Shown here: piece by piece, positions 25,280 to 33,378 of the stretch | Layout: every line of letters starts with the position of its first letter | Position numbering within the stretch: the first letter of the stretch is position 1 | DNA from: Edaphobacter aggregans DSM 19364 | Lineage (GTDB): Bacteria > Acidobacteriota > Terriglobia > Terriglobales > Acidobacteriaceae | Assembly: GCF_000745965.1 (NCBI RefSeq) | Contig: NZ_JQKI01000043.1 | Location: 1-56,374 of the forward strand | DNA length: 56,374 bases | Reading direction: 5' to 3' | Made by a program: the position numbers and the translations under genes | Notes under the pieces: generated by a model | The model's database searches: none | What the model was told of the DNA's origin: nothing | What the model saw: the letters and a program-made list of their open reading frames with translations, nothing else

Positions 25280-25396
25280 TTTGGCCCCGCATCGAAAAGA
25301 GTGAGTTGGACTGCGTCAGATACTTCTCCATCTATAACGTGATAGTCGGTTAGCACCTCTAAGTCAATCGTTATGGCTCATTTCGTAAGTTTCAAT

Positions 25397-25452
25397 GATC
25401 GAAATTGGCGATAACGCAAGCGTGAGGAAGCGAAATAGATTGTGTTTCGATC
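25397..25452. promoter_or_regulatory. Candidate operator pair in the divergent promoter
   Basis: Between the divergent transporter and isomerase operons, GATCGAAA (25397-25404) and its inverted copy TTTCGATC (25445-25452) are perfect 8-bp inverted repeats. The left one also sits in a smaller palindrome, TTTC-N7-GAAA (25390-25404). DeoR/GlpR-type operators often contain TTTCG/CGAAA half-sites, so these are plausible sites for the neighbouring regulator. Confidence 0.4.
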
Positions 25453-25492
25453 ACCAAACCCGCTAATGTAGAGTCGCGGGAAGTGGATCAGC

Positions 25493-26044
25493 ATGATGGA
25501 ACTTGATTGGCTGGGCGGCAAAATCGCTGGAGAGGGAGTGCTTCGGCTTTCCAAGAAAATCCGTGACCTTGAAGATGTCTTCGAGGATCACGCAGCGTGG
25601 ACCTCTATGGACCCGGAAACCCTGGTCTATTCCGTGGAATGGACACAGCCCACGGCGCAAGATACCGAAGGCGGGCTGTTTTGGGGAGTGACCGTCATTG
25701 AGCCGGGAAGGGTAGGGGAGGAGTTCTTCATGACGCGAGGACATTTCCATGCGAAACGTGATCGCGGAGAGTACTACACCGCCGTTCAAGGAACGGGGAT
25801 GTTGCTCCTCATGGACGAGTCCCGGAGTGGCCGCTCGGAGCAGATGACGCCGGGCTCCTTACATTACATTCCCGGGCACACTGCACACCGAGTGGTGAAC
25901 ACCGGGCAAGATCCCTTGATCTTCTGGGCATGCTGGGCGAGCGATGCCGGTCACGACTACGGGACCATTCAACGAGAAGGATTCAGTCACCGTGTGATTG
26001 CCAGTGAAGGCTCTCCTCGCTTGGTACCCTCCACACAGCCTTGA
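25493..26044 (+). CDS. pgi: Cupin-type glucose-6-phosphate isomerase
   Basis: 183 residues. It has a cupin fold with the full metal site of archaeal-type phosphoglucose isomerase (cPGI): TRGHFHAKRDRGEYYTAVQG supplies GHxH and Glu, and YIPGHTAHRVVNTG supplies the last His. The enzyme interconverts glucose-6-phosphate and fructose-6-phosphate in the cytoplasm. cPGI is rare in bacteria, which normally use the unrelated two-domain Pgi. It is first in a plus-strand pair with a second cPGI-like gene and divergent from the transporter. Start ATG 25493, with an alternative ATG three bases later; a GGGAAGTGG sequence lies just upstream. Confidence 0.88.
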   Translation: MMELDWLGGKIAGEGVLRLSKKIRDLEDVFEDHAAWTSMDPETLVYSVEWTQPTAQDTEGGLFWGVTVIEPGRVGEEFFMTRGHFHAKRDRGEYYTAVQGTGMLLLMDESRSGRSEQMTPGSLHYIPGHTAHRVVNTGQDPLIFWACWASDAGHDYGTIQREGFSHRVIASEGSPRLVPSTQP

Positions 26045-26060
26045 GCCCATTGGATCGGAT

Positions 26061-26837
26061 ATGTCGTCATCACGAAATCTCGATCTGCGATGGAATGAAG
26101 CAACGCAAAAGTTTGAGTACGGTGCGAACGTGTTTGGGCCACTTCCAGAGCACCGGCGTTTAGATGCTATTCGCGCCAGTCTTCTTGATCCGCAGTGCAG
26201 CGGACCTGACCCGGTCTACAGCATCGTGATGGATGTCGGCAGACAAGAGCACAAAGGTGAATTGGAGCGCCGCAATCTCTTGTTCGGCGTTGTCTCATAC
26301 CCTGCCGGCAGACTCGGGCGCGAACCGGTACGCAGTCAGGGACACATTCACAAGATTTCGGTCCATTCCGGATGGTCGGCGCCGGAGTTGTTCGAGATAT
26401 GGGACGGCACCGCGATCATCTATGCTCAGGAATCGACGAGTGATGACCCAGGTAGATGCCTTGCAGTCACCGCCTTGCCTGGAGATCGAGTCGTTGTCCC
26501 GCCGGGTTGGGCTCATTGCGTGATCAACGCCAACCCGCATGAACGAATGATTTTCGCAGCATGCTGTGACCGCGACTACGGCTTCGTGTACGACGGGGTG
26601 AGGGCGCGCGGAGGCTTGGCTTGGTTCCCAATCCTCGATGAGAACGGTGGAATCCGTTGGGAGAGCAATCCTCGGTATCGAAGCTCTTGCCTGGAAGAGC
26701 ACAAGGCGAGAGCTTATCCGGAGCTTGGGCTATCCGACACATCGATCTATGATCAGTTCGCTCAGGCTCCGGAAAGTCTCCAGTGGGTTTCAGAACCATC
26801 CTTGTTCGCGACGGTCTGGCGTTCATTCGAACTCTAG
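26061..26837 (+). CDS. Second cupin phosphoglucose-isomerase-like protein
   Basis: 258 residues from ATG 26061, 16 bases after the preceding gene with GGATCGGAT just upstream. The open frame extends further 5' but into the previous gene. It shares the cPGI signature: VRSQGHIHKISVHSG with PELFEIWDGTAIIYAQ (GHxH plus Glu) and VVVPPGWAHCVINAN (His). It has longer N- and C-terminal parts than the first cPGI, so the pair is divergent and not a recent duplication. It may isomerise another sugar phosphate, or act as a sugar-binding isomerase such as mannose-6-phosphate/fructose-6-phosphate. That is inference from the cluster. Confidence 0.75.
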   Translation: MSSSRNLDLRWNEATQKFEYGANVFGPLPEHRRLDAIRASLLDPQCSGPDPVYSIVMDVGRQEHKGELERRNLLFGVVSYPAGRLGREPVRSQGHIHKISVHSGWSAPELFEIWDGTAIIYAQESTSDDPGRCLAVTALPGDRVVVPPGWAHCVINANPHERMIFAACCDRDYGFVYDGVRARGGLAWFPILDENGGIRWESNPRYRSSCLEEHKARAYPELGLSDTSIYDQFAQAPESLQWVSEPSLFATVWRSFEL

Positions 26838-26855
26838 AGCGCTTCGGTGGTCGCT

Positions 26856-28595
26856 TCATTCCGGTCGCACGTATGCCTTGAGTGTGGCGCACTGCTTGCC
26901 AACCGATGGTCCATGAGGCCGGATCTGGTAGCCACCCACGGCCGCGGGAACGATAAAGGTCTCCGCATAATGTACGACGAACGGCGCGAATGAGCCTGTA
27001 AGGCTCTCAACAATCGCCTCCTCGCCCTCAACCAGATTCAGTACGTTCACGGTTGCGTTGGTATCGTGCGGGACGGTGCCGGTAAACCAATGACGGCGAG
27101 TCTCAATGAATTCGAGTTCATGAAGGCCGGTACGTTCTTCGCGCCAGCCTTCTCCTTGACCGACGGCTTCAATCCTGTTGACCAGGTTCTCCTTGATCCA
27201 TGCCGCCTTGCGGTCCCATTGGATGTTCTCTTCTCCTCGGGCGATATTGATCGGTCGCGGTTGTCCGTCCAGCCCGAGACGGCCCCAATCCCATAGCTTG
27301 AGCGTGAAGATGTAAGGAGTCGCACTGATCTCGAGCACCATGCTGCCCGCTCCGGAACAATGCACCGTCCCTGCCGGAATGAGGAAGTGGTCGTGTTTGC
27401 GTGCAGGCCATTTGCTCACGTAGCGGTCAGCGTCGAAGTCTGGTCCACCTTCTTGTGCGGCCTGCAGATCCTGCAGCATCGCGGATGGATTGATATCTTC
27501 CTTCAGGCCGAGATAAACGGTCGCATTGGGCTCGGCATCGAGCATGTAATAGCTCTCGTCCTGGGTATATGCCAGGCCGAAATGCTTGCGCACGTAATCA
27601 TTGAGAGGATGGACCTGTAAAGAGAGATTGCCGCCCTCGATTGTGTCGAGGAAATCGAAGCGGATGGGGAACTCAGCCCCAAACCGTCCGAAGATATAGC
27701 TCCCTAAGAGCTCCGTGGGGTGAGCGAAGACGAGATTGATCGCCGGGATCTCGACACGAACCGTCCCGAAACCGAGGAGGAGACTGTTTTCCTCCGGCAC
27801 ACAGTCGAAGCACCAGGCGTAATTCGGAACGTCCTTGGGAAGATCGAACTCACGTTCCATCCAGTGACCTCCCCAGGGACCTGGATCGAAGAATGGCACG
27901 ACGCGAAACGGTTGGCGTGCTGCCTGGTCAAGACCAGCTCTCATCTGATCGCCCGTAATCATCTTGGGCGTAGCTTGGTCGTTCGTGTCGAGAAGAAAAT
28001 CGATGGTAGGAAGCAGCTTCTGTTTGATTCGATCCGCCGCCCGCCAATCGAGGAAGTACGCCCGCTTATATTTCTGAGCCGGCGATTCGTCGGTGTTATT
28101 CGCTCCGAGATTGCCGATCTCTCCTGCGCGCTGTCGTCTTTGTATTTCCCAGCGGGCCAGGTCAGCGTAGACAAGAACGTAGTATTCGTTCGCAATCTCA
28201 ACGGCACCAGTGCCGATAACTAGCGCGATTCCTGCGGTCGACGACTCGAGTTTTTTCTGCGCTTCTGACACCTTGAGGGGATCGAAGAAGTCGCGCACCT
28301 CAACCGAGTTGAACGTTCCGAAGACGGGGTCATCCGTCAGCAATGGTGAGACTCGCTGGTTGATCTCATCCGGTGACAGAAGAAGTGATTCGGTATCGAT
28401 GACAACCTGCGGATCGAGCGCTGCTTCGAGCTCCTGTTTGATCTCCCGCACGGACACGCCCGGATAGCACTCGACGCAAACGACGCAACGCTTGCCGCTC
28501 GTCAATCGGCGGAGGTTCTCCCGGATAGCGTCCCACCCGACATGACAATCACCTGCATCGGATGAAACAGGAACATAAGGCTGCTTATCATACAT
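26856..28595 (-). CDS. manA: Class I mannose-6-phosphate isomerase with kinase-like N-terminal domain
   Basis: 579 residues. The C-terminal two thirds are a type I phosphomannose isomerase. Zinc ligands appear in LSLQVHPLNDYVRKHFG (Gln, His), YYMLDAEPNATVYLG (Glu) and HFLIPAGTVHCSG (His). It converts mannose-6-phosphate to fructose-6-phosphate. The first ~220 residues resemble a nucleoside/uridine-kinase-like domain (CVECYPGVSVREIKQEL, YYVLVYADLARWEIQRR), but the P-loop GxxGxGKT is replaced by ECYPGVSVRE, so kinase activity is doubtful. The start ATG at 28595 overlaps the upstream ROK kinase gene by 8 bases. The pairing of a sugar kinase with ManA makes a mannose to Man6P to Fru6P step very likely. 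Confidence 0.88.
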   Translation of the reverse strand: MYDKQPYVPVSSDAGDCHVGWDAIRENLRRLTSGKRCVVCVECYPGVSVREIKQELEAALDPQVVIDTESLLLSPDEINQRVSPLLTDDPVFGTFNSVEVRDFFDPLKVSEAQKKLESSTAGIALVIGTGAVEIANEYYVLVYADLARWEIQRRQRAGEIGNLGANNTDESPAQKYKRAYFLDWRAADRIKQKLLPTIDFLLDTNDQATPKMITGDQMRAGLDQAARQPFRVVPFFDPGPWGGHWMEREFDLPKDVPNYAWCFDCVPEENSLLLGFGTVRVEIPAINLVFAHPTELLGSYIFGRFGAEFPIRFDFLDTIEGGNLSLQVHPLNDYVRKHFGLAYTQDESYYMLDAEPNATVYLGLKEDINPSAMLQDLQAAQEGGPDFDADRYVSKWPARKHDHFLIPAGTVHCSGAGSMVLEISATPYIFTLKLWDWGRLGLDGQPRPINIARGEENIQWDRKAAWIKENLVNRIEAVGQGEGWREERTGLHELEFIETRRHWFTGTVPHDTNATVNVLNLVEGEEAIVESLTGSFAPFVVHYAETFIVPAAVGGYQIRPHGPSVGKQCATLKAYVRPE

Positions 28596-29541
28596 CTAGT
28601 TCGCTCCGTTTTATAAGTTCGATTAGTGGAACCGCTCCAAGTAGCGGTGCGCTATCGCCCAACATGGCAGGACGCACCTGGACTGTTCCCCAGGGAGTCC
28701 ATGTGTGTTCTTTCACGTACTGCTGGATGTACGGCACGATCAGATCGCCGCGCCGCATCACGCCGCCGCCGATGAGGAGAAGCTCCGGATCGTAAGCGTG
28801 AATCAATGACGCAGCTGTGCGAGCCCACACCCGGATGCAGTGCTCACGGACGGCTAAGGCAACCAAGTCACCGTCATCGGCTGTTTGAAACAGATTTTGA
28901 AAGTTCAGCTCCATACCTGCGAGAGAACTCGATTCGAATCCGGGCCAGCCCCTGCATATCCTCGGCAAAGCCCATCCTGAGGCCTCCGACTCAGCGCAAC
29001 CTATTCCGCCACAGTTGCATGGGGAGCCATCGAAGCGAGCCGCAAGATGTCCGCCAAGGCATCCCGCCTGAAAATGCTTCCCGACAAGAAGCCGCCCGTC
29101 GATCATTGCGACGCCACCGATTCCGGTGCCAAGCGTCATCATGACGATGTCGTTGGAGCTGGTCCCGCTTCCTGCATACCATTCGCCCAATAGAGCGAGA
29201 CGTGCGTCGTTCTCGACTGCGATCGGCAGTCCGAACTCTTCGGCCGCCCAGGTCTTGAGATCGACTTCGGTTGCATCCGTGTACTTCAAGTTGGTCGACG
29301 TCACACGGGCGTTCTTGCGATCTACAAGGCCGCAGAACCCAACGGCTATTCCTTCTATCTGGCCCAGCCCAAGCCCGGCATCTGCCGCAAGCTTCCGGAG
29401 TGTCTCTGCCAGCACAGGCAGAAGTTCCCGAAGCTTCCGATCGCCATCCGTCGGTACGACCTGCGATGTGTGAATGGTCCTGTCTTCGACGACAGCGCAG
29501 GTTGCGTGTGTGCCGCCGAGATCGATTGAAAGTGCCCTCAT
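28588..29541 (-). CDS. ROK-family sugar kinase (probable mannokinase/glucokinase)
   Basis: 317 residues, ATG 29541. ROK fold motifs: MRALSIDLGGTHATCAVVED (phosphate 1), VAVGFCGLVD, IAVENDARLALLGEW (catalytic Asp in END-A), MMTLGTGIGGVAMIDG (phosphate 2) and the ROK zinc signature GHLAARFDGSPCNCGGIGCAE. ATP-dependent cytoplasmic hexose phosphorylation is expected. It is transcribed into the overlapping manA gene, so mannose is the likely substrate. It could instead be a general glucomannokinase. Divergent from the TonB-receptor gene across a 280-base region with a good sigma70 promoter on the other strand. Confidence 0.9.
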   Translation of the reverse strand: MRALSIDLGGTHATCAVVEDRTIHTSQVVPTDGDRKLRELLPVLAETLRKLAADAGLGLGQIEGIAVGFCGLVDRKNARVTSTNLKYTDATEVDLKTWAAEEFGLPIAVENDARLALLGEWYAGSGTSSNDIVMMTLGTGIGGVAMIDGRLLVGKHFQAGCLGGHLAARFDGSPCNCGGIGCAESEASGWALPRICRGWPGFESSSLAGMELNFQNLFQTADDGDLVALAVREHCIRVWARTAASLIHAYDPELLLIGGGVMRRGDLIVPYIQQYVKEHTWTPWGTVQVRPAMLGDSAPLLGAVPLIELIKRSELDV

Positions 29542-29698
29542 ATGGACATCCTGACCCGTCGTCCCTCGAAATCAAAAACTTTCCGCATCTCGCACCCCTG
29601 GAACGGTGTTTGAGCAAAATCAAATAATCTGTGCAATGCAATATAACAATCACACGTTGCTTGCGTTTTGTCCACAAACGTACATTGAAATGCTTCTA

Positions 29699-29728
29699 TT
29701 GACAAAAAAAGAACAATTCGTCTATGTT
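29699..29728 (+). promoter_or_regulatory. Sigma70-type promoter for the TonB-receptor gene
   Basis: TTGACA (29699-29704), an 18-base spacer and TATGTT (29723-29728) in the AT-rich region between the divergent ROK and receptor genes. The match to the -35 consensus is perfect and to the -10 is 4 of 6. Confidence 0.5.
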
Positions 29729-29820
29729 GGCCAATCAGTTCAAGTTTCTGCTCGCCTTCCCCGGTCTATGAAAAACGCAGGTCTTATTCCTCGGCTTCGG
29801 AAGGCTCTCAGCAGGGCGTT

Positions 29821-32800
29821 ATGCGATGTCTCTTGGAGGCGACAGTGGACTTTCGAAACAACGGGTGCAGCATTGCAGGTAGAGTCACGGGAACTCGTCT
29901 AGGCAGAAGGAACTTAAGACCTGGCGATCGAACAACCACACACAGTCAACGTTCATGCCCATCACAGGCTCCTTATCGCGTTTGGTTGGGTAAGCTTCTG
30001 TTGCTCCTGTTGGCATGTCTCAGTTCGGCGGTGCTTCGCGGCCAAACGACGAACGGGCTGATCACGGGCGTGGTCTCTGACTCGACTGGAGCCAGTATCC
30101 CCGGCGCTGACGTCGACGTCGTCAACACCGGAACGGGAATGCATCGGACCACCAAAAGCAACGCGGGCGGCGAGTACATCCTCCCTCAGCTCAATCCGGG
30201 CAACTACAAACTGACTGTGAAGATGGATGGCTTTGCGACGATTAACCGGGAGAATATCCAGCTTCAGGTCAACCAGAGCGTCACGCTGAACTTCCAGCTC
30301 GCGGTGGGACAGACCTCGCAAACCGTAAACGTCACGGACGCGCCTCCTCAGCTCAACACAACCTCTGCGACGTTGAGCAACGTCGTGAACCACGAAGACA
30401 CGGTCAATCTTCCGCTCAACGGACGCTCGTTCACCCAACTGACTCTTCTGACTCCGGGCGCTGCACCAGTCCAGAACGGGCAGCAGGGTTCATTCACAGT
30501 GTCTTTGGGGGCTGGCGGCATCAGTCCATCAGTGAACGGACAACGCGGAGAGCAAAATAACTTCACGATGGACGGCATATTCAACAATGCCACTTACACG
30601 AACACTTGGGTGATTGCGCCTCCACCAGACGCGATCCAGGAGTTCAACGTGCAGTCGCATATCACGGACGCTCAGTTTTCGGTCTCTTCGGGTGCAAACA
30701 TCAACCTCGTGACCCGCTCCGGTACGAATAAGTTCCACGGAGCGCTTTGGGAATTTCTCCGGAATGACATCCTTGACGCCCGAACCTTCCCGGAGACCGA
30801 GCGTCTGCCCTATCGGCAGAATCAGTATGGTGTTTATCTTGGCGGTCCTGTAACGGTACCGCATATCTACAGCGGGAAAGACAAGACTTTCTTCTCGTTT
30901 TATTGGGAGGGATTCCGGTCGGCGCAGACAAGATCGTATCTGGCCAGCACTCTCACCAACGCAATGAAGCAGGGGGATTTCTCTGCGGTCCTCGGCGCGC
31001 AGGTTGGGACCGACAGCCTGGGTCGCCCGGAATATGCGAATCAGATCTATGATCCCTTTTCAAGTCGTCCGGATCCGGCACACCCGGGCCAGTCCCTACG
31101 CGACCCTTTTCCGGGAAATGTCATTCCTAAGGGCAGGCTGAACTCTGCAAGTCTGCTGATCCTGCAAAAATATTACCCGGCTCCAAACCTCAATGTTCCC
31201 GAAGGTACCTTGCCCAATTATCAGTTCTCCGGTGCAACAAATACGGATAGCGATATCTTCGGTGTTCGACTGGATCATCAGATCACAGCGAACGACTCCG
31301 TCTTTCTCCGTTTCAATCGTTCAAATCAACACGTGATCAGCCCGCAGGCTCTGCCGACTTACGTGCACACCCTGAGCAACTACACCCAGCAGGCTGCTTT
31401 CGGCTATACCCATATCTTCGACCCGAAAACGATCCTGAATATCCGATATGGATACTCCTACGTTAACTTCGCGAGCAACGATGAGCCGGCGGGCCAGGCC
31501 TTCACAGACGCGATTGGCTTTACTGAAGCTGCCCCTGCACATGCTGGGATCCAGCTCGGACCGCAAATCAACATCTCAAATGGCTTTAGTGGCGTGGCTC
31601 AGTTTGCCATCCCGTTGGGTCCGCAAGAGACGATGGATTATCACGCCGACCTCTCCAAGGTTGTCGGGAACCACACGTTCGGCTTCGGCGGTCTTTACTA
31701 CCACCTCCGGAGCTATGACGATGGATGGCTCGCAAATATGAGCTTCGCGCAAAATGCCACGGCGCAAGGGGCAACAGCCGGTCCGACAGGCTATGGGCCT
31801 GCCAGCTTCCTCCTTGGCACGCCGAACAGCTATGCTCCATGGGTTGGGAACATCGGAGCAGACCAGACGGTGAACTGGTATGGCGTCTATGCGCAGGATC
31901 AATGGCAACTTACGAAGAAGCTTGTTGTGACGGCCGGCATTCGTTGGGACTATGTCACTCCACCGAACTACCACAAGATCGTCTCAGGTCTCGACGTGTT
32001 GACTGGGCAGTTCATTGTGTCAGGTGCAGTTCCGCCGTACTACACTACCGCCACTGGACCGAGCGGCTACTTCCACCCGCAGTACAACGGATGGGAGCCA
32101 CGCTTTGGTGTCGTCTATTCCGCGACAGACAAGACCGTCCTGCATGCAGCCTTCGCGATGCTTGACGATCACAACAACACCCTGGTTCAGGAGAATCAGA
32201 ACCTTCGATTGACTTGGCCCGGCGGCATTGCCGCGAATTTCACCAGCCTCGATCTTGGCGTACCGACGATGTATTTCGGAAATCTCCCGACCGCCTCGTC
32301 CTTGCTTCAGAACGTGGCTCCGTACGCAAGTTATGGAGCTAACCCCAACAACAAGATCCCGTACTCCATGCAGTACAACCTCGGTGTGCAGCAACAACTC
32401 ATGTCCAACCTCACGATGAAGCTGGATTACGTGGGATCTGTAAGCCGGCATCAGTACATCGTGCCGACGGTGAATACGGCTCTCTATCCTGGACCTGGTC
32501 TCATCTCGGACAGGCAGCCCTTCCCAGAGTATGGCGGTCCCTTCTCCTATGCCTGGAACGCAGCTCCCGCAAGCTACAACGCACTGCAGGCTCAACTGCA
32601 AAAGACGGTATCGAATGGCCTGTCGTTCCTGGCCTCGTACACCTGGTCTAAGTCCATGGATTGGCAATCTGACCCATATGTGAACCAGCAGCCTAACTTC
32701 TACAACCTGAAGGAGGATTGGGCAGTATCCGATTACAACCGTGCGCATATGTTTGTGTTCAGCAGCTTGTATCAGCTTCCTTTTGGACGGAACAAGGCTT

Positions 32801-33288
32801 TCCTGAACAACGCCGGCAAGCTGGTGCAAACATTGGCCGGCGACTGGAATGTGGGAGGCATCATCACTCTCAACTCCGGCGCCCCGTTCTTTGCGCTGGC
32901 GGGTGGTGATATTGCCAACACGGGTGGTCCGAGTCAGCGAGCTCAGCGGACAGGAGCGGACCCGTATAGCGGCCCAGGGTTCCACCAGACACCAGCGACC
33001 TGGATCAACAAAGCAGCCTTTGCAGTACCGACGTTGTTCACCTATGGCAATGAAAAGAGGAACGATCTGGTTGGTCCTAGTTTCAAGAACGTCGACTTCA
33101 ACGTGTCGAAGAACTTCCCATTGTTCGAAAGCACACAACTTCAGTTCAGGGCGGAGATGTTCAACCTGTTCAACCACACCAACTACAGCACGCCGGACAG
33201 TGGCGTTCAGGACAGTCAGTTTGGCCAGATCCTGAGCGCGGCAGGGTTCGGTCGACAAGTACAGTTCGCATTGAAGCTAGTATTTTAG
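29821..33288 (+). CDS. TonB-dependent receptor, acidobacterial Oar-like type
   Basis: The open frame starts at 29821, but the signal peptide lies inside (GKLLLLLLACLSSAVLRGQT). A TTG at 29986 giving MGKLLLLLLACLSS is a better start. Mature part: an N-terminal carboxypeptidase-regulatory beta-sandwich (GLITGVVSDSTGASIPGADV), then a plug-like segment (VNLPLNGRSFTQLTLLTPG, QNNFTMDGIFNN, TRSGTNKFHGALWEFLRND). About 800 residues of beta-barrel follow, with the end motif FRAEMFNLFNHTNY and a terminal aromatic residue (Phe of LVF). Outer-membrane uptake of oligosaccharides is the usual role. It lies directly upstream of a GH38 alpha-mannosidase, suggesting mannosides. A terminator-like hairpin separates the two. 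Confidence 0.9.
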   Translation: MRCLLEATVDFRNNGCSIAGRVTGTRLGRRNLRPGDRTTTHSQRSCPSQAPYRVWLGKLLLLLLACLSSAVLRGQTTNGLITGVVSDSTGASIPGADVDVVNTGTGMHRTTKSNAGGEYILPQLNPGNYKLTVKMDGFATINRENIQLQVNQSVTLNFQLAVGQTSQTVNVTDAPPQLNTTSATLSNVVNHEDTVNLPLNGRSFTQLTLLTPGAAPVQNGQQGSFTVSLGAGGISPSVNGQRGEQNNFTMDGIFNNATYTNTWVIAPPPDAIQEFNVQSHITDAQFSVSSGANINLVTRSGTNKFHGALWEFLRNDILDARTFPETERLPYRQNQYGVYLGGPVTVPHIYSGKDKTFFSFYWEGFRSAQTRSYLASTLTNAMKQGDFSAVLGAQVGTDSLGRPEYANQIYDPFSSRPDPAHPGQSLRDPFPGNVIPKGRLNSASLLILQKYYPAPNLNVPEGTLPNYQFSGATNTDSDIFGVRLDHQITANDSVFLRFNRSNQHVISPQALPTYVHTLSNYTQQAAFGYTHIFDPKTILNIRYGYSYVNFASNDEPAGQAFTDAIGFTEAAPAHAGIQLGPQINISNGFSGVAQFAIPLGPQETMDYHADLSKVVGNHTFGFGGLYYHLRSYDDGWLANMSFAQNATAQGATAGPTGYGPASFLLGTPNSYAPWVGNIGADQTVNWYGVYAQDQWQLTKKLVVTAGIRWDYVTPPNYHKIVSGLDVLTGQFIVSGAVPPYYTTATGPSGYFHPQYNGWEPRFGVVYSATDKTVLHAAFAMLDDHNNTLVQENQNLRLTWPGGIAANFTSLDLGVPTMYFGNLPTASSLLQNVAPYASYGANPNNKIPYSMQYNLGVQQQLMSNLTMKLDYVGSVSRHQYIVPTVNTALYPGPGLISDRQPFPEYGGPFSYAWNAAPASYNALQAQLQKTVSNGLSFLASYTWSKSMDWQSDPYVNQQPNFYNLKEDWAVSDYNRAHMFVFSSLYQLPFGRNKAFLNNAGKLVQTLAGDWNVGGIITLNSGAPFFALAGGDIANTGGPSQRAQRTGADPYSGPGFHQTPATWINKAAFAVPTLFTYGNEKRNDLVGPSFKNVDFNVSKNFPLFESTQLQFRAEMFNLFNHTNYSTPDSGVQDSQFGQILSAAGFGRQVQFALKLVF

Positions 33289-33303
33289 GCAGAAACCTAA
33301 GAG

Positions 33304-33330
33304 GGAGCATCGCTTCGATGCTCCTTCTTC
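33304..33330 (+). terminator. Rho-independent terminator/attenuator after the receptor gene
   Basis: GGAGCATCG (33304-33312), loop CTT, CGATGCTCC (33316-33324), then TTCTTC. A perfect 9-bp stem 15 bases after the receptor stop and before the mannosidase gene. With only a short T-rich tail it may be leaky, letting some transcription into GH38. Confidence 0.65.
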
Positions 33331-33378
33331 GTATATTCCGGAGTCAGCTCGTGAGTGCGAGACTCCGAGGGCGCAAAG

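Noticed and set aside
32020..33258. 412-residue minus-strand frame inside the TonB-receptor gene
   Set aside because: Antisense shadow of a clear receptor barrel; no recognisable domain or start signal.
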